From positions 1 through 26,874 of the forward strand of contig DBEH01000052.1 in NCBI GenBank assembly GCA_002294005.1: a stretch of 26,874 nucleotides of DNA. The letters run 5' to 3'. How positions within the stretch are numbered: the stretch's first letter is position 1; each line of letters starts with the position of its first letter. Positions 7,320 to 13,940 of this stretch are shown piece by piece. A program made the position numbers and the translations under genes. Origin of the DNA: Firmicutes bacterium UBA911. GTDB taxonomy: Bacteria; Bacillota; Desulfotomaculia; Desulfotomaculales; Desulforudaceae. The notes beneath the pieces are model-generated. The model made no database searches. It was not told the DNA's origin and saw only the letters and a list, made by a program, of their open reading frames with translations.

Positions 7320-7667
7320 TTATTCCCGGCCGCGCAGGCCTCCGGACTCCGCCTCCGGGCGGGCCTCGCCGGTTGCGGCCGGCTGGTCTTGTTTTTCCGC
7401 CTTCGGTGTGCCTTTGGCCCCCATTTCGTACCCGGCCAGTTTGGCCGTCAGCTCTTTGATCCGCCGGCCCATCCGGAACTGGCGCGCCATACCCAACACC
7501 AAAGCAATGAGGGCCCCCGCGAACACCGATCCGAGCACCACCAGGGAGAGGGAGATCTCCTTTACCCGCCAGAACAGAAACTTAATGGCCACCGGGTCCA
7601 CGTTCTGCGCCGCGAACACCGCCACCAGGAAGGCAAACAGCAATCCAAAAAACAAGAACAACTGCAT
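7320..7667 (-). CDS. LapA-domain (DUF1049) small membrane protein
   Basis: 115 residues from ATG at 7665-7667. A TTG seven codons upstream is open, but GGAGAGGGG fits the ATG. Residues 2-20 form one hydrophobic helix, followed by AQNVDPVAIKFLFW, a hallmark of LapA/YciS-type proteins. A second helix covers about residues 42-62, then comes a charged helix (RMGRRIKELTAKL) and a low-complexity, probably disordered tail. In Gram-negatives LapA-type proteins act in envelope assembly; in Firmicutes the role is unknown. It directly precedes dinG on the same strand, probably in one operon. Confidence 0.8.
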   Translation of the reverse strand: MQLFLFFGLLFAFLVAVFAAQNVDPVAIKFLFWRVKEISLSLVVLGSVFAGALIALVLGMARQFRMGRRIKELTAKLAGYEMGAKGTPKAEKQDQPAATGEARPEAESGGLRGRE

Positions 7668-7707
7668 TGTCCGCCCCTCTCCTTTCAAAAAAGCAGGACG
7701 CCAACAA

Positions 7708-7737
7708 TTGCGCCAACGCCGCCAAAAACCCTATAAT
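7708..7737 (+). promoter_or_regulatory. Probable sigma-A promoter of the amidase gene
   Basis: TTGCGC (7708-7713), an 18-base spacer and TATAAT (7732-7737), 64 bases before the start codon at 7802. It lies in the divergent gap with lapA. Confidence 0.5.
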
Positions 7738-7801
7738 CTATAAAACACCCGGAACACGAAGATACTCAAATTCTACCACAATCGGGGGGCGGAGGTGGGT
7801 C

Positions 7802-8611
7802 ATGGGTGTGATAAAGGCCGGTATCTGCCAGATGCCGGTGACCATGAACAAGGAGCAAAACCTGGCCCGGGCCCGCGAGATGGCGTCCGAAGCAGCACAG
7901 GCCGGAGCCCGGGTGGTGGTGCTGCCCGAAATGTTCAATTGCCCCTACCGGCACGAGTTCTTCACCCGCTTCGCCGAAACATACCCAAACGGGGACACCT
8001 TCCGGATGCTGGCGGGCACCGCCCGGGACTTGGGCGTATACCTCATCGGCGGTTCAATTCCGGAGGCGGAAGAGGGACGCACGTACAACACCTGCTTCGT
8101 GTACGGCCCGGACGGGCGGATGCTGGGCCGCCAGCGCAAGCTGAACCTGTTCAACATCGCGACGGAGGAACTGGTTTTTCGCGAATCGGACACCCTGTCC
8201 CCCGGAACAGGCCCGCCCGTGGTCTTTGTCACCCCCCTGGTCACCTTCGGCGTGGCCATCTGCTTCGACCTCCGGTTTCCGGAGCTGTTTTCGGACTTGG
8301 CGGCCCGCGGTGCCGAGCTGATTGTCGTCCCCGGCGCCTTCAACACGATCACCGGCCCTCTGCACTGGGAACTGCTGTTGCGCTCCCGCGCCGTCGACAA
8401 CCAGGTGTTTGTGGCGGGGGCCGGACCGGCCTGGACGGAGGGCAGCCCGTACCCCTACCACGGCCACTCCTTGGTCGCGAGCCCCTGGGCCGAGGTGATC
8501 GCCGCCGCCGATGAGCGGGAGACGGTGCTCCTGGCCGACATAGACCTCGGCCGGGTCGCGGAGGTCCGAAAAAGACTGCCGCTATGCCGGAACGGAAAGT
8601 TTTCCATATAA
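7802..8611 (+). CDS. Carbon-nitrogen hydrolase (nitrilase superfamily, omega-amidase-like)
   Basis: 269 residues from ATG, with GGAGG six bases upstream; an open frame extends further 5' but has no supported start. The nitrilase-superfamily triad is visible: Glu43 in VVLPEMFNCPYR, Lys113 in RQRKLNLFNI and Cys154 in VAICFDLRFPEL. The EMFNCPY block and length fit the Nit2/YafV-like omega-amidases, which hydrolyse alpha-keto acid amides such as alpha-ketoglutaramate, but other amides are possible. Cytoplasmic, no signal peptide. It is a monocistronic plus-strand gene ending before the terminator at 8696. Confidence 0.88.
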   Translation: MGVIKAGICQMPVTMNKEQNLARAREMASEAAQAGARVVVLPEMFNCPYRHEFFTRFAETYPNGDTFRMLAGTARDLGVYLIGGSIPEAEEGRTYNTCFVYGPDGRMLGRQRKLNLFNIATEELVFRESDTLSPGTGPPVVFVTPLVTFGVAICFDLRFPELFSDLAARGAELIVVPGAFNTITGPLHWELLLRSRAVDNQVFVAGAGPAWTEGSPYPYHGHSLVASPWAEVIAAADERETVLLADIDLGRVAEVRKRLPLCRNGKFSI

Positions 8612-8695
8612 AATTCTACATAAAATGTATGGTCGTAACCATTGCTGGTTATAATTCTACCGGACCCAGTAACAACCTAACTCCTCTCCCTTTCT

Positions 8696-8723
8696 GCTGT
8701 ACCGCTTCGGTACAGCGTTTTTT
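8696..8723 (+). terminator. Intrinsic terminator after the amidase gene
   Basis: GCTGTACC (8696-8703) pairs perfectly with GGTACAGC (8709-8716) around a five-base loop, followed by G and six T. Confidence 0.85.
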
Positions 8724-8845
8724 ACGCCCCTCCACCAAAGTGACGGCCTGCGAAAGGCAGCGGTAGACGTCGTCCAAATGAGAAATCCGTATTCTACCTA
8801 TCTTTTTGCAGCAAAACGAGGGAGTGAAGAAAGATTTTGCTACTA

Positions 8846-8887
8846 TTGACTTTTTCTGTTTTGTCTGATAATACAATTGTCAGACAA
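8846..8887 (+). promoter_or_regulatory. Promoter with a palindromic operator over the -10
   Basis: TTGACT (8846-8851), a 17-base spacer and TAATAC (8869-8874). A perfect eight-base inverted repeat, TTGTCTGA (8861-8868) and TCAGACAA (8880-8887), brackets the -10, as expected for a dimeric repressor site. The first base of the downstream gene is at 9047, leaving a leader of about 165 bases. Confidence 0.55.
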
Positions 8888-9046
8888 TTTAGACAAAAAG
8901 TTCTAGACTTGGGGGGCAAGTCTGAAAGCAGGGCACATAGCTGACCGATTTTAAGTGAGGAGTGATGCCTATGAGAACCTAAAGAATGATCGCGCATGAG
9001 GCAAGGGCTCATTGTGTCCTCATCCAATCACTGGGAGGTTAAGATT

Positions 9047-9580
9047 ATGGATTTCGCGATCTTAGGTTCACCGGTAATACTCTTCTCTATTGCTTTCTTG
9101 ATTCTAGGCCGGGCAAAGCTCGGTAAGTTGTCGGCATCCAATGCGGGAGCGGTGTGCTTGGTGGCAGGCGGAGTGTTGCCAGCGCTTTTCGGAATTTTCT
9201 ATTATGTACAGGGCTTCAACCTTGCGCTCACGGAACACGCCGCCGCAACGGCAGTACTAAAAGTCGGAACAATATTCCTCATATTCGCATCAGCGTTTTT
9301 AATCATCGATTTTACAGTGCTGAAATCTCTTGGTGGTGCGCTCGAACCATCTACAACCGGGTTCTACGCCGCCGTTATCGGTATTCTAGGGACGATCTTC
9401 GGTTTAACCATATTTCTGGTGTTCCCGATCCCGGGGGCAAGCGTGATGCTCTTCGGCGTAACCGCCTTTATTCTGGGAGTTGCCGTCAAAACTGGGAAAG
9501 GAGTTCCGGCCGTTGACACGCCAACAACGCCAAGGTCTCCTGGTCCAGCACTAGCACCCGTCGACTGGCGTCGGTCTTAG
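9047..9580 (+). CDS. Unknown multi-pass membrane protein whose 3' end runs over the integrase remnant
   Basis: 177 residues from ATG, with GGGAGG nine bases upstream. Hydrophobic segments lie at about 4-20, 30-50, 65-90 and 105-140 (four to six passes), with Gly/Ala-rich helices. I do not recognise the family; the size and layout recall AmiS/UreI-type channels, but no signature supports that. GC content is clearly lower than in the flanking housekeeping genes. The last 30 or so residues (from VKTGKGVPAV) are proline-rich, unlike the rest, and are encoded on the antisense of the decayed integrase, which still reads VLVLDQETLALL on the minus strand at about 9500-9550. The original C-terminus may therefore have been lost and replaced by read-through into foreign sequence. 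Confidence 0.55.
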   Translation: MDFAILGSPVILFSIAFLILGRAKLGKLSASNAGAVCLVAGGVLPALFGIFYYVQGFNLALTEHAAATAVLKVGTIFLIFASAFLIIDFTVLKSLGGALEPSTTGFYAAVIGILGTIFGLTIFLVFPIPGASVMLFGVTAFILGVAVKTGKGVPAVDTPTTPRSPGPALAPVDWRRS

Positions 9581-10325
9581 CCGGTCAAGCACTTCGCGGC
9601 AGCGACCATCAACCGACTGGCGGACGGTCAGCGTTCCCTGATCAAAGTCCACGTCTTGCCAGGCTAGCCCCAGGGCTTCGCCCAATCGCATGCCGGTTAG
9701 CGCCAACACCCGGATCACCAAGCCATGCTTGTACTCTCTGACCGCGCTCAACAGCCGGACAAGCTCATCAGGAGTCAGTACCCGCCGTTCCTGGCGGGAC
9801 ACTCTGGGTGCTTTAAGACTAGCAGTCAGATCATCAGCGATTACCGTCCACTCTGGCCGCCTTGAGCGCAGTCTTGAACGTCCCGTAGACGTCCCTGACC
9901 GTGACCGGCGACAAGGGCTTACTCAGAGACTTGAAGTAATCTTTAAGCCGCGTCTTGAGCTCAAAGCCTACAAGCCCGTAGAGCGCCAGATCTCCGGTTG
10001 CTATTGTCATATGCTTCACATGCGAAGCATATGCAAGCGTCCGGTCGCTGATCGTCCCTTCGATGTTTACAAGCCACCGCATAGGTATTCGCCCACCGTC
10101 ATCGCCGCCACCCGTGGCCCGGAAGGCCGCCGGTACTTGACTTCCAACTCCGACATGCGATACTGGGCTTCCTTCTCCGCCCCCCGGAAGGTCTCACTGT
10201 AGTACCGCCGTTTGCCCTTTGCGTCTTTCCCCAGATAAACTGAGAGTAAATAGCTCTCCCGCCCCCTTTTGCGGATTTGCGCCTTTTTTCATCGCTCCCC
10301 TTTCAAAGTAGGGAGCCGGGCAAGG
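9486..10325 (-). pseudogene. Tyrosine recombinase / phage-type integrase, broken by several frameshifts and truncated
   Basis: Four consecutive pieces on the minus strand spell an integrase in order but in different frames. At about 10090-10300: RESYLLSVYLGKDAKGKRRYY, an Arm/AP2-like DNA-binding domain, running to AAMTVGEYL. At 9834-10082: RWLVNIEGTISDRTLAYASH to TVRDVYGTFKTALKAA, the SAM-like core-binding domain. At 9551-9802: VLTPDELVRLLSAV and LTGMRLGEALGLAWQDVDF, the start of the catalytic domain with its first conserved Arg. At about 9486-9560: RRVLVLDQETLALLACQRPE. The C-terminal part with HxxR and the catalytic Tyr is missing, cut where the membrane protein gene begins. The gene is dead. 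The likely start is an ATG near 10295, with the first frameshift in a run of five G. Confidence 0.8.
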
Positions 10326-10364
10326 GTTTGCTTCGCCCCCGCCCAGCCCGTTTCCTGCACATTC

Positions 10365-10690
10365 GTCCACCCGCTCTTCCCAGGCCATGATGCAAGCCAA
10401 GGGTTTGCGGCCCGGCGGACGGTCCTTTCGCCAACACCGGCGGCGGCGGCGATGTTTTTGGCGGTGATTTGGCTTTTATCTACAGCAGTGCCATTGCCAA
10501 CCGCGTGCCCAATTTGGGCACGCGGCGAGTTGTCTGAAAATTCTCTGTCCGCAAATCCGGTTGCTGCCTTTTTTCCCGCTCATACATGCGCCCAAAAAAA
10601 GGAGAAAAATACGCTTCAAGGTGTAAACGAACTATTTCACACAAATGGGCTTCCGTGAGCAGACCTGAAGCGTAAATTGTTTGTGGGGCG
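10365..10690 (-). pseudogene. ParB-like / helix-turn-helix DNA-binding gene, frameshifted remnant
   Basis: On the minus strand one frame reads LLTEAHLCEIVRLHLEAYFS and ends in FGRMYER. After a run of six A the sense shifts frame to KAATGFADREFSDNSPRAQI, then GHAVGNG, then DKSQITAKNIAAAAGVGERT followed by VRRAA. This order, a LT-x-x-x-L-E helix pair and then a helix-turn-helix of the type IAAAAGVGERTVRR, is common in ParB-like and replication-control proteins of plasmids, phages and integrative elements. It lies just upstream of the integrase remnant on the same strand, so both probably came from the same element. I infer a pseudogene because no single frame covers it and no start is visible. 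Confidence 0.45.
10501..10525. repeat. Perfect 25-base palindrome
   Basis: CCGCGTGCCCAA and TTGGGCACGCGG are exact reverse complements separated by one T. It lies inside the ParB/HTH remnant. It could be an operator, a recombination site or a hairpin; there is no T-tract for a terminator. Confidence 0.7.
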
Positions 10691-11187
10691 ACCTTCCACG
10701 CTATCCCACAGCTCCGCAAACCCTGCCCGGAATGCCCTGCTACCCGCTTCCCTTCCCGCCGCTCCTAGGCCATCCTGGCGCGTCCCCGCCGCGCACAGGG
10801 AACCCCGCAACCCTTGTCGCTTAAAGTCTTGCTTATTGTTCTTGGTGTTCCGTTACGTAATAGCTTTTTTTGGTGCGCTATGTTACGGAAGTCTTTTGTG
10901 GATAACTGTAGTCGCGCCTTGAGCCGTGCGGCTTTGGTGGTTCACTGCACTATTACAGATAACACAAAACTGCCGCCAACCGCGACTGCCGAAGACGGTG
11001 AACCCGCCGGACTTCTCCTGCTGCTTCCCGCCACCCACCTGGCTCCACCACATTCTGAGCATATGCCTACTATCTCTTCGCCCAGCCCGCCGAACATTGA
11101 CCCGCAGTCCTTGCGCCGCAACGCTTCCCCGCTCCAAAATTGTCCGCCGAATTGTCCGCCGCGAACCCGCAAACCGAGAAAAATCAA

Positions 11188-11205
11188 GGGTTCCTTTCGG
11201 AACCC
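11188..11205 (-). terminator. Probable terminator of the thioredoxin-reductase transcript
   Basis: GGGTTCC and GGAACCC pair perfectly around a four-base loop. On the minus strand the hairpin is followed by TTGATTTTT. It lies about 90 bases after the stop codon at 11295. Confidence 0.5.
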
Positions 11206-11294
11206 TAGTGAAACTCTTGCCTGGCTCCCTTATTTTGTTCAAACCCTGAAACCCTTGGTGTCACTGGGTTTTTGGAAGTCAAGCGCAGGGGATG

Positions 11295-12209
11295 TCAGGA
11301 AAGCGAGGTAATGTATTTTTCGGCCCAGATGGCCGCTATCGCTCCGTCGCCGACCGCGGTGGCAATCTGCCGGAGCGGGGTGCGGCGCACGTCGCCGATT
11401 GCGTAGATCCCGAGCCGCGAGGTGCGCATGTGCCAGTCGGTGATGATAAACCGGCGGTCATCAAGGTCCACGAGCTTCTCAACCAGGTAGCTGTTCGGTT
11501 TGATGCCCACGTAGACGAACACCCCGTCCACCTTGAGATTCCACTTTTCACCGGTCTGGACATTTTCCAGCACGATCCCGTCCACCGCCTTGTCCCCGCT
11601 GATGGCCAGCACTTTGGTCTGGGGGACCGTTTCAATTTTCGGGTTTTCTTCAATTCGCCGCTGCCCCACCCGCGAACGCCTGATGCTCTCCCGCGGGTGC
11701 ACCAGGTACACACGGGAGGCGAACCGGGACAGATAGTGCGCCTCCTCAACGGCGACGTCCCCGCCCCCGACCACGGCCACCGGCTGGTCCCGGAAAAAGG
11801 CGCCGTCGCACACCGCGCAATAGGAGACACCGCGTCCCCGCAGGCGGTCCTCGCCCTCCACTCCAAGGGGGCGTGGCCCGGTGCCGGTGGCGATGACCAC
11901 CACCCGGGTGGAGACCTCCCCGTCACGGGTGCGCAGGCGGTAGAAGCCGTTGTCCGGCGCAATCTCGTGCACTTCATTGAACTCTATGGCCAAGCCGACT
12001 TGAAGGGCGTGCTCTTCCATCCGCGCGATCAGGTCGGGGCCGCTGACACCGCCCGGAAACCCGGGGTAGTTGTCGACCTTCTCGGCGGAAAGCACACTGC
12101 CGCCCAGGGCGCTCCGCTCGTACAGCACCACGTCCAGTCCCGACCGCACGGCGTACATCCCGCAGGTCAGGCCCCCGGGGCCACCGCCGATAATGACCAG
12201 GTCTTTCAT
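11295..12209 (-). CDS. trxB: Thioredoxin reductase-like FAD/dithiol oxidoreductase
   Basis: 304 residues from ATG, with GAGGTG upstream; the longer open frame 5' of it overlaps the preceding gene and is not supported. FAD-binding IIGGGPGGLTCGMYA is at the N-terminus, the redox-active CAVC is at Cys131-Cys134, the second nucleotide-binding GGGDVAVEEA is near 148, and the C-terminal FAD motif is IGDVRRTPLRQIATAVGDGA. The protein would reduce thioredoxin or a related partner. One oddity is that the usual NADPH 2'-phosphate motif HRRxxxR reads HPRESIR, so the electron donor could be NADH or a ferredoxin-type carrier. It lies 20 bases after the PLP enzyme gene, as last gene of the mutS-to-trxB run. 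Confidence 0.85.
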   Translation of the reverse strand: MKDLVIIGGGPGGLTCGMYAVRSGLDVVLYERSALGGSVLSAEKVDNYPGFPGGVSGPDLIARMEEHALQVGLAIEFNEVHEIAPDNGFYRLRTRDGEVSTRVVVIATGTGPRPLGVEGEDRLRGRGVSYCAVCDGAFFRDQPVAVVGGGDVAVEEAHYLSRFASRVYLVHPRESIRRSRVGQRRIEENPKIETVPQTKVLAISGDKAVDGIVLENVQTGEKWNLKVDGVFVYVGIKPNSYLVEKLVDLDDRRFIITDWHMRTSRLGIYAIGDVRRTPLRQIATAVGDGAIAAIWAEKYITSLS

Positions 12210-12229
12210 CAGATTGATCACCTCATAGA

Positions 12230-13474
12230 CTAAAATGATGGTCCGCCGCCCGCCTCCAGTTCCCGGGCCGCGGCCAGCACCCCGAGTTTTGCGTATTCCC
12301 GGGAAAGACCTCCCTGCAGATAGACGGCGAACGGCGAGCGGAGCGGGGCGTCGGCGGTTAGTTCCAGCGACGCGCCCTGCACGAAGGTGCCGGCGGCCAT
12401 CACCACCCCGTCCCGGTAGCCGGGCAGGGGCGCCGGTTCGGGCACCGCATGGGCGTCCACCGGAGAAGCCTTCTGAATGCCCCGGCAAAAAGCAACCACC
12501 CGCTCGGCCGTCCCCAGGCGGACGGCCTGCACGATATCGGTGCGCCGGTCCGCAAAGCCGGGCCGGACCTCATAACCGAGCCGCTCAAACAGGCGGGCGG
12601 CGAATACCGCCCCTTTCAACGCCTCGGCCACGAAATGCGGGGCCAGGTACAGACCCTGGAACAAAAGCCGCAAGTCACCCAGCGAGGCCCCCACCGCCCG
12701 GCCCAGCCCCGGAGCGGTCAGCCTGGCGGCCGCCAGTTCCACACACTCCGCCGAACCGGCCAGGTAGCCGCCGCTCGGCGCCAGCCCGCCGCCGGGATTC
12801 TTGATCAGCGACCCGCATACCAGGTCCGCTCCCACCGCGCACGGTTCCCGCGTTTCGGTGAATTCCCCGTAGCAGTTGTCCACCACTACCCGGACCCGCG
12901 GAAAACGCGGTTTCACCGCGCCGATCAGCCGGGCCATCGTATCCAGGTTCAAGGGCGGACGCCATTCATATCCCCCGGACCGCTGCAGAAGCAACACCCT
13001 GGTCCGCGGGCCGAGCGCCGAGGCCAACGCCTCCAAATCAGGCTCCCCGTCCGCCCCCAAATCCAACTGGCGGTAACCGACGCCCATTTCCGCCAAGGAC
13101 CCCGGAGCCTCCCGGACACCGATCACCCGCTCCAGGGTGTCGTACGGTTTGTTCACCGCCACCAGTTCGTCCCCGGGGCGCAAGAGCCCGAACAACCCGA
13201 TCGCCAGCGCGTGGGTGCCGGATACAATCTGCAGCCGGACCAGGGCCGATTCGGCGCCGAAAACCCGCGCCCAGACCCGCTCCAGCACTTCCCGGCCCAC
13301 GTCGCCGTATCCATAGCCGGTGGTGCCCCGGAAGTGGACTTCACTCACCCGGTGTTCATGAAAGGCGGCCAGCACCTTCCGGTGGTTAAAAAAAGCTGTC
13401 TTTTCAATCTCGCGGCAGACGCCCGCGATTTCCCGTTCGACCTCGTCCGCCAACAAAAGCAACCGGTCGTTCAT
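12230..13474 (-). CDS. Methionine gamma-lyase / aluminium-resistance family PLP enzyme
   Basis: 414 residues, fold-type I PLP enzyme of the family called methionine gamma-lyase family or aluminum resistance protein (PF06838, YnbB in Bacillus). Visible are FRGTTGYGYGD near 48-58, QIVSGTHALAIGLFGLLRPGD at 82-102, LLLQRSGGYEWRPPL, VVVDNCYGEF near 197-204 (Asp that contacts the pyridine nitrogen) and GSLIKNPGGG with the likely Schiff-base Lys225. In Bacillus and many clostridia this gene also lies near miaA and hfq, as here. Its real substrate is not established; C-S lyase activity is the usual guess. Confidence 0.88.
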   Translation of the reverse strand: MNDRLLLLADEVEREIAGVCREIEKTAFFNHRKVLAAFHEHRVSEVHFRGTTGYGYGDVGREVLERVWARVFGAESALVRLQIVSGTHALAIGLFGLLRPGDELVAVNKPYDTLERVIGVREAPGSLAEMGVGYRQLDLGADGEPDLEALASALGPRTRVLLLQRSGGYEWRPPLNLDTMARLIGAVKPRFPRVRVVVDNCYGEFTETREPCAVGADLVCGSLIKNPGGGLAPSGGYLAGSAECVELAAARLTAPGLGRAVGASLGDLRLLFQGLYLAPHFVAEALKGAVFAARLFERLGYEVRPGFADRRTDIVQAVRLGTAERVVAFCRGIQKASPVDAHAVPEPAPLPGYRDGVVMAAGTFVQGASLELTADAPLRSPFAVYLQGGLSREYAKLGVLAAARELEAGGGPSF

Positions 13475-13523
13475 CTGCTTCTAGGAGGCCGCCGCAAAAC
13501 TGCGCCTGGCAAAAGAGAGGTGT

Positions 13524-13628
13524 GAAGTGAGAGGTTGGAAGTGGGAGGTTGGAAGTGGGAGACATGAAGGAATTCGCAAAACGAATTCCTTCGAAAATTC
13601 TCACTTCGCACTTCCCACATCTCACTTC
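13524..13628. repeat. MITE-like imperfect palindrome between hfq and the PLP enzyme gene
   Basis: Outer arms GAAGTGAGA (13524-13532) and TCTCACTTC (13620-13628), and a perfect 11-base core stem GAAGGAATTCG (13566-13576) / CGAATTCCTTC (13582-13592) with a CAAAA loop. Between them are two tandem copies of GAGGTTGGAAGTGG on the left and matching CACTTC blocks on the right. Transcribed, this folds into one long hairpin. Confidence 0.7.
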
Positions 13629-13642
13629 TCAACGCCCGGCCC

Positions 13643-13894
13643 CTACGGTCCGACATTTCTGTGTTCGGGTGCCGCGCCGGTGTTCACCGGCCGGGATGGG
13701 CTTACCGTGGAAATCGCGTGTTTGTAAACCATCAACTGTTTGCCGTCGCTCTCCAGAATCACGGTGAAGTTGTCGAACCCGCGCACCGTGCCTTTCAGTT
13801 GAAAACCATTTACCAAGAAAATGGTGACCGGTATGTTCTCCTTACGTAACTGGTTCAGAAAAGCGTCCTGAAGGTTGATCTGCGTTTTGCTCAT
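13643..13894 (-). CDS. hfq: RNA chaperone Hfq
   Basis: 83 residues from ATG, with GGAGG seven bases upstream. The Sm1 region reads NLQDAFLNQLRKENIPVTIFLVNGFQLKG and continues RGFDNFTVILESDGKQLMVYKHAIST, with the YKHAIS Sm2 motif. It forms a hexameric ring that pairs small RNAs with mRNAs; in Gram-positives its role is often modest. It lies 46 bases after miaA, the classic miaA-hfq order. The tail after the Sm fold is short and Pro/Arg-rich. Confidence 0.95.
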   Translation of the reverse strand: MSKTQINLQDAFLNQLRKENIPVTIFLVNGFQLKGTVRGFDNFTVILESDGKQLMVYKHAISTVSPSRPVNTGAAPEHRNVGP

Positions 13895-13940
13895 CAAGGT
13901 GCCTCCACGGTAAATTATCTTGGTTTACCGTTCGCCGGAA

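Larger units (their letters stand above)
8612..9046. other. AT-rich non-coding stretch, start of the accessory island
   Basis: 435 bases without a supportable gene. It contains a terminator (8696-8723), a TATAAT at 8650 without a good -35, and a promoter with an overlapping inverted repeat (8846-8887) serving the membrane protein gene. A minus-strand frame at 8649-8876 is open but has no ribosome binding site or recognisable motif, and I do not call it. Composition changes abruptly from the GC-rich genes on the left. Confidence 0.6.
10326..11294. other. Non-coding, decayed part of the accessory island
   Basis: About 970 bases with no intact gene. The left part holds the ParB/HTH-like remnant (10365-10690). 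The rest contains an inverted repeat TACGCTTCA (10610-10618) / TGAAGCGTA (10666-10674), a perfect DnaA-box-type TGTGGATAA at 10897-10905, a tandem pair of the 12-mer AATTGTCCGCCG (11138-11161) and a hairpin at 11188-11205. Open frames here lack ribosome binding sites and recognisable motifs. Confidence 0.55.

Noticed and set aside
8649..8876. 75-codon minus-strand frame before the membrane protein gene
   Set aside because: It spans a terminator and a divergent promoter and has no ribosome binding site; no family recognised.
10897..10905. Replication origin suggested by a perfect DnaA-box sequence TGTGGATAA
   Set aside because: A single box, with no cluster and no AT-rich unwinding element. 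Recorded only as part of the decayed island.
11138..11161. Tandem AATTGTCCGCCG as a CRISPR or iteron array
   Set aside because: Only two copies without spacers; too few to call an iteron set.
10883..11242. 119-codon open frame on minus in the island
   Set aside because: No ribosome binding site and no motif; it contains the tandem 12-mer repeat. Probably non-coding.
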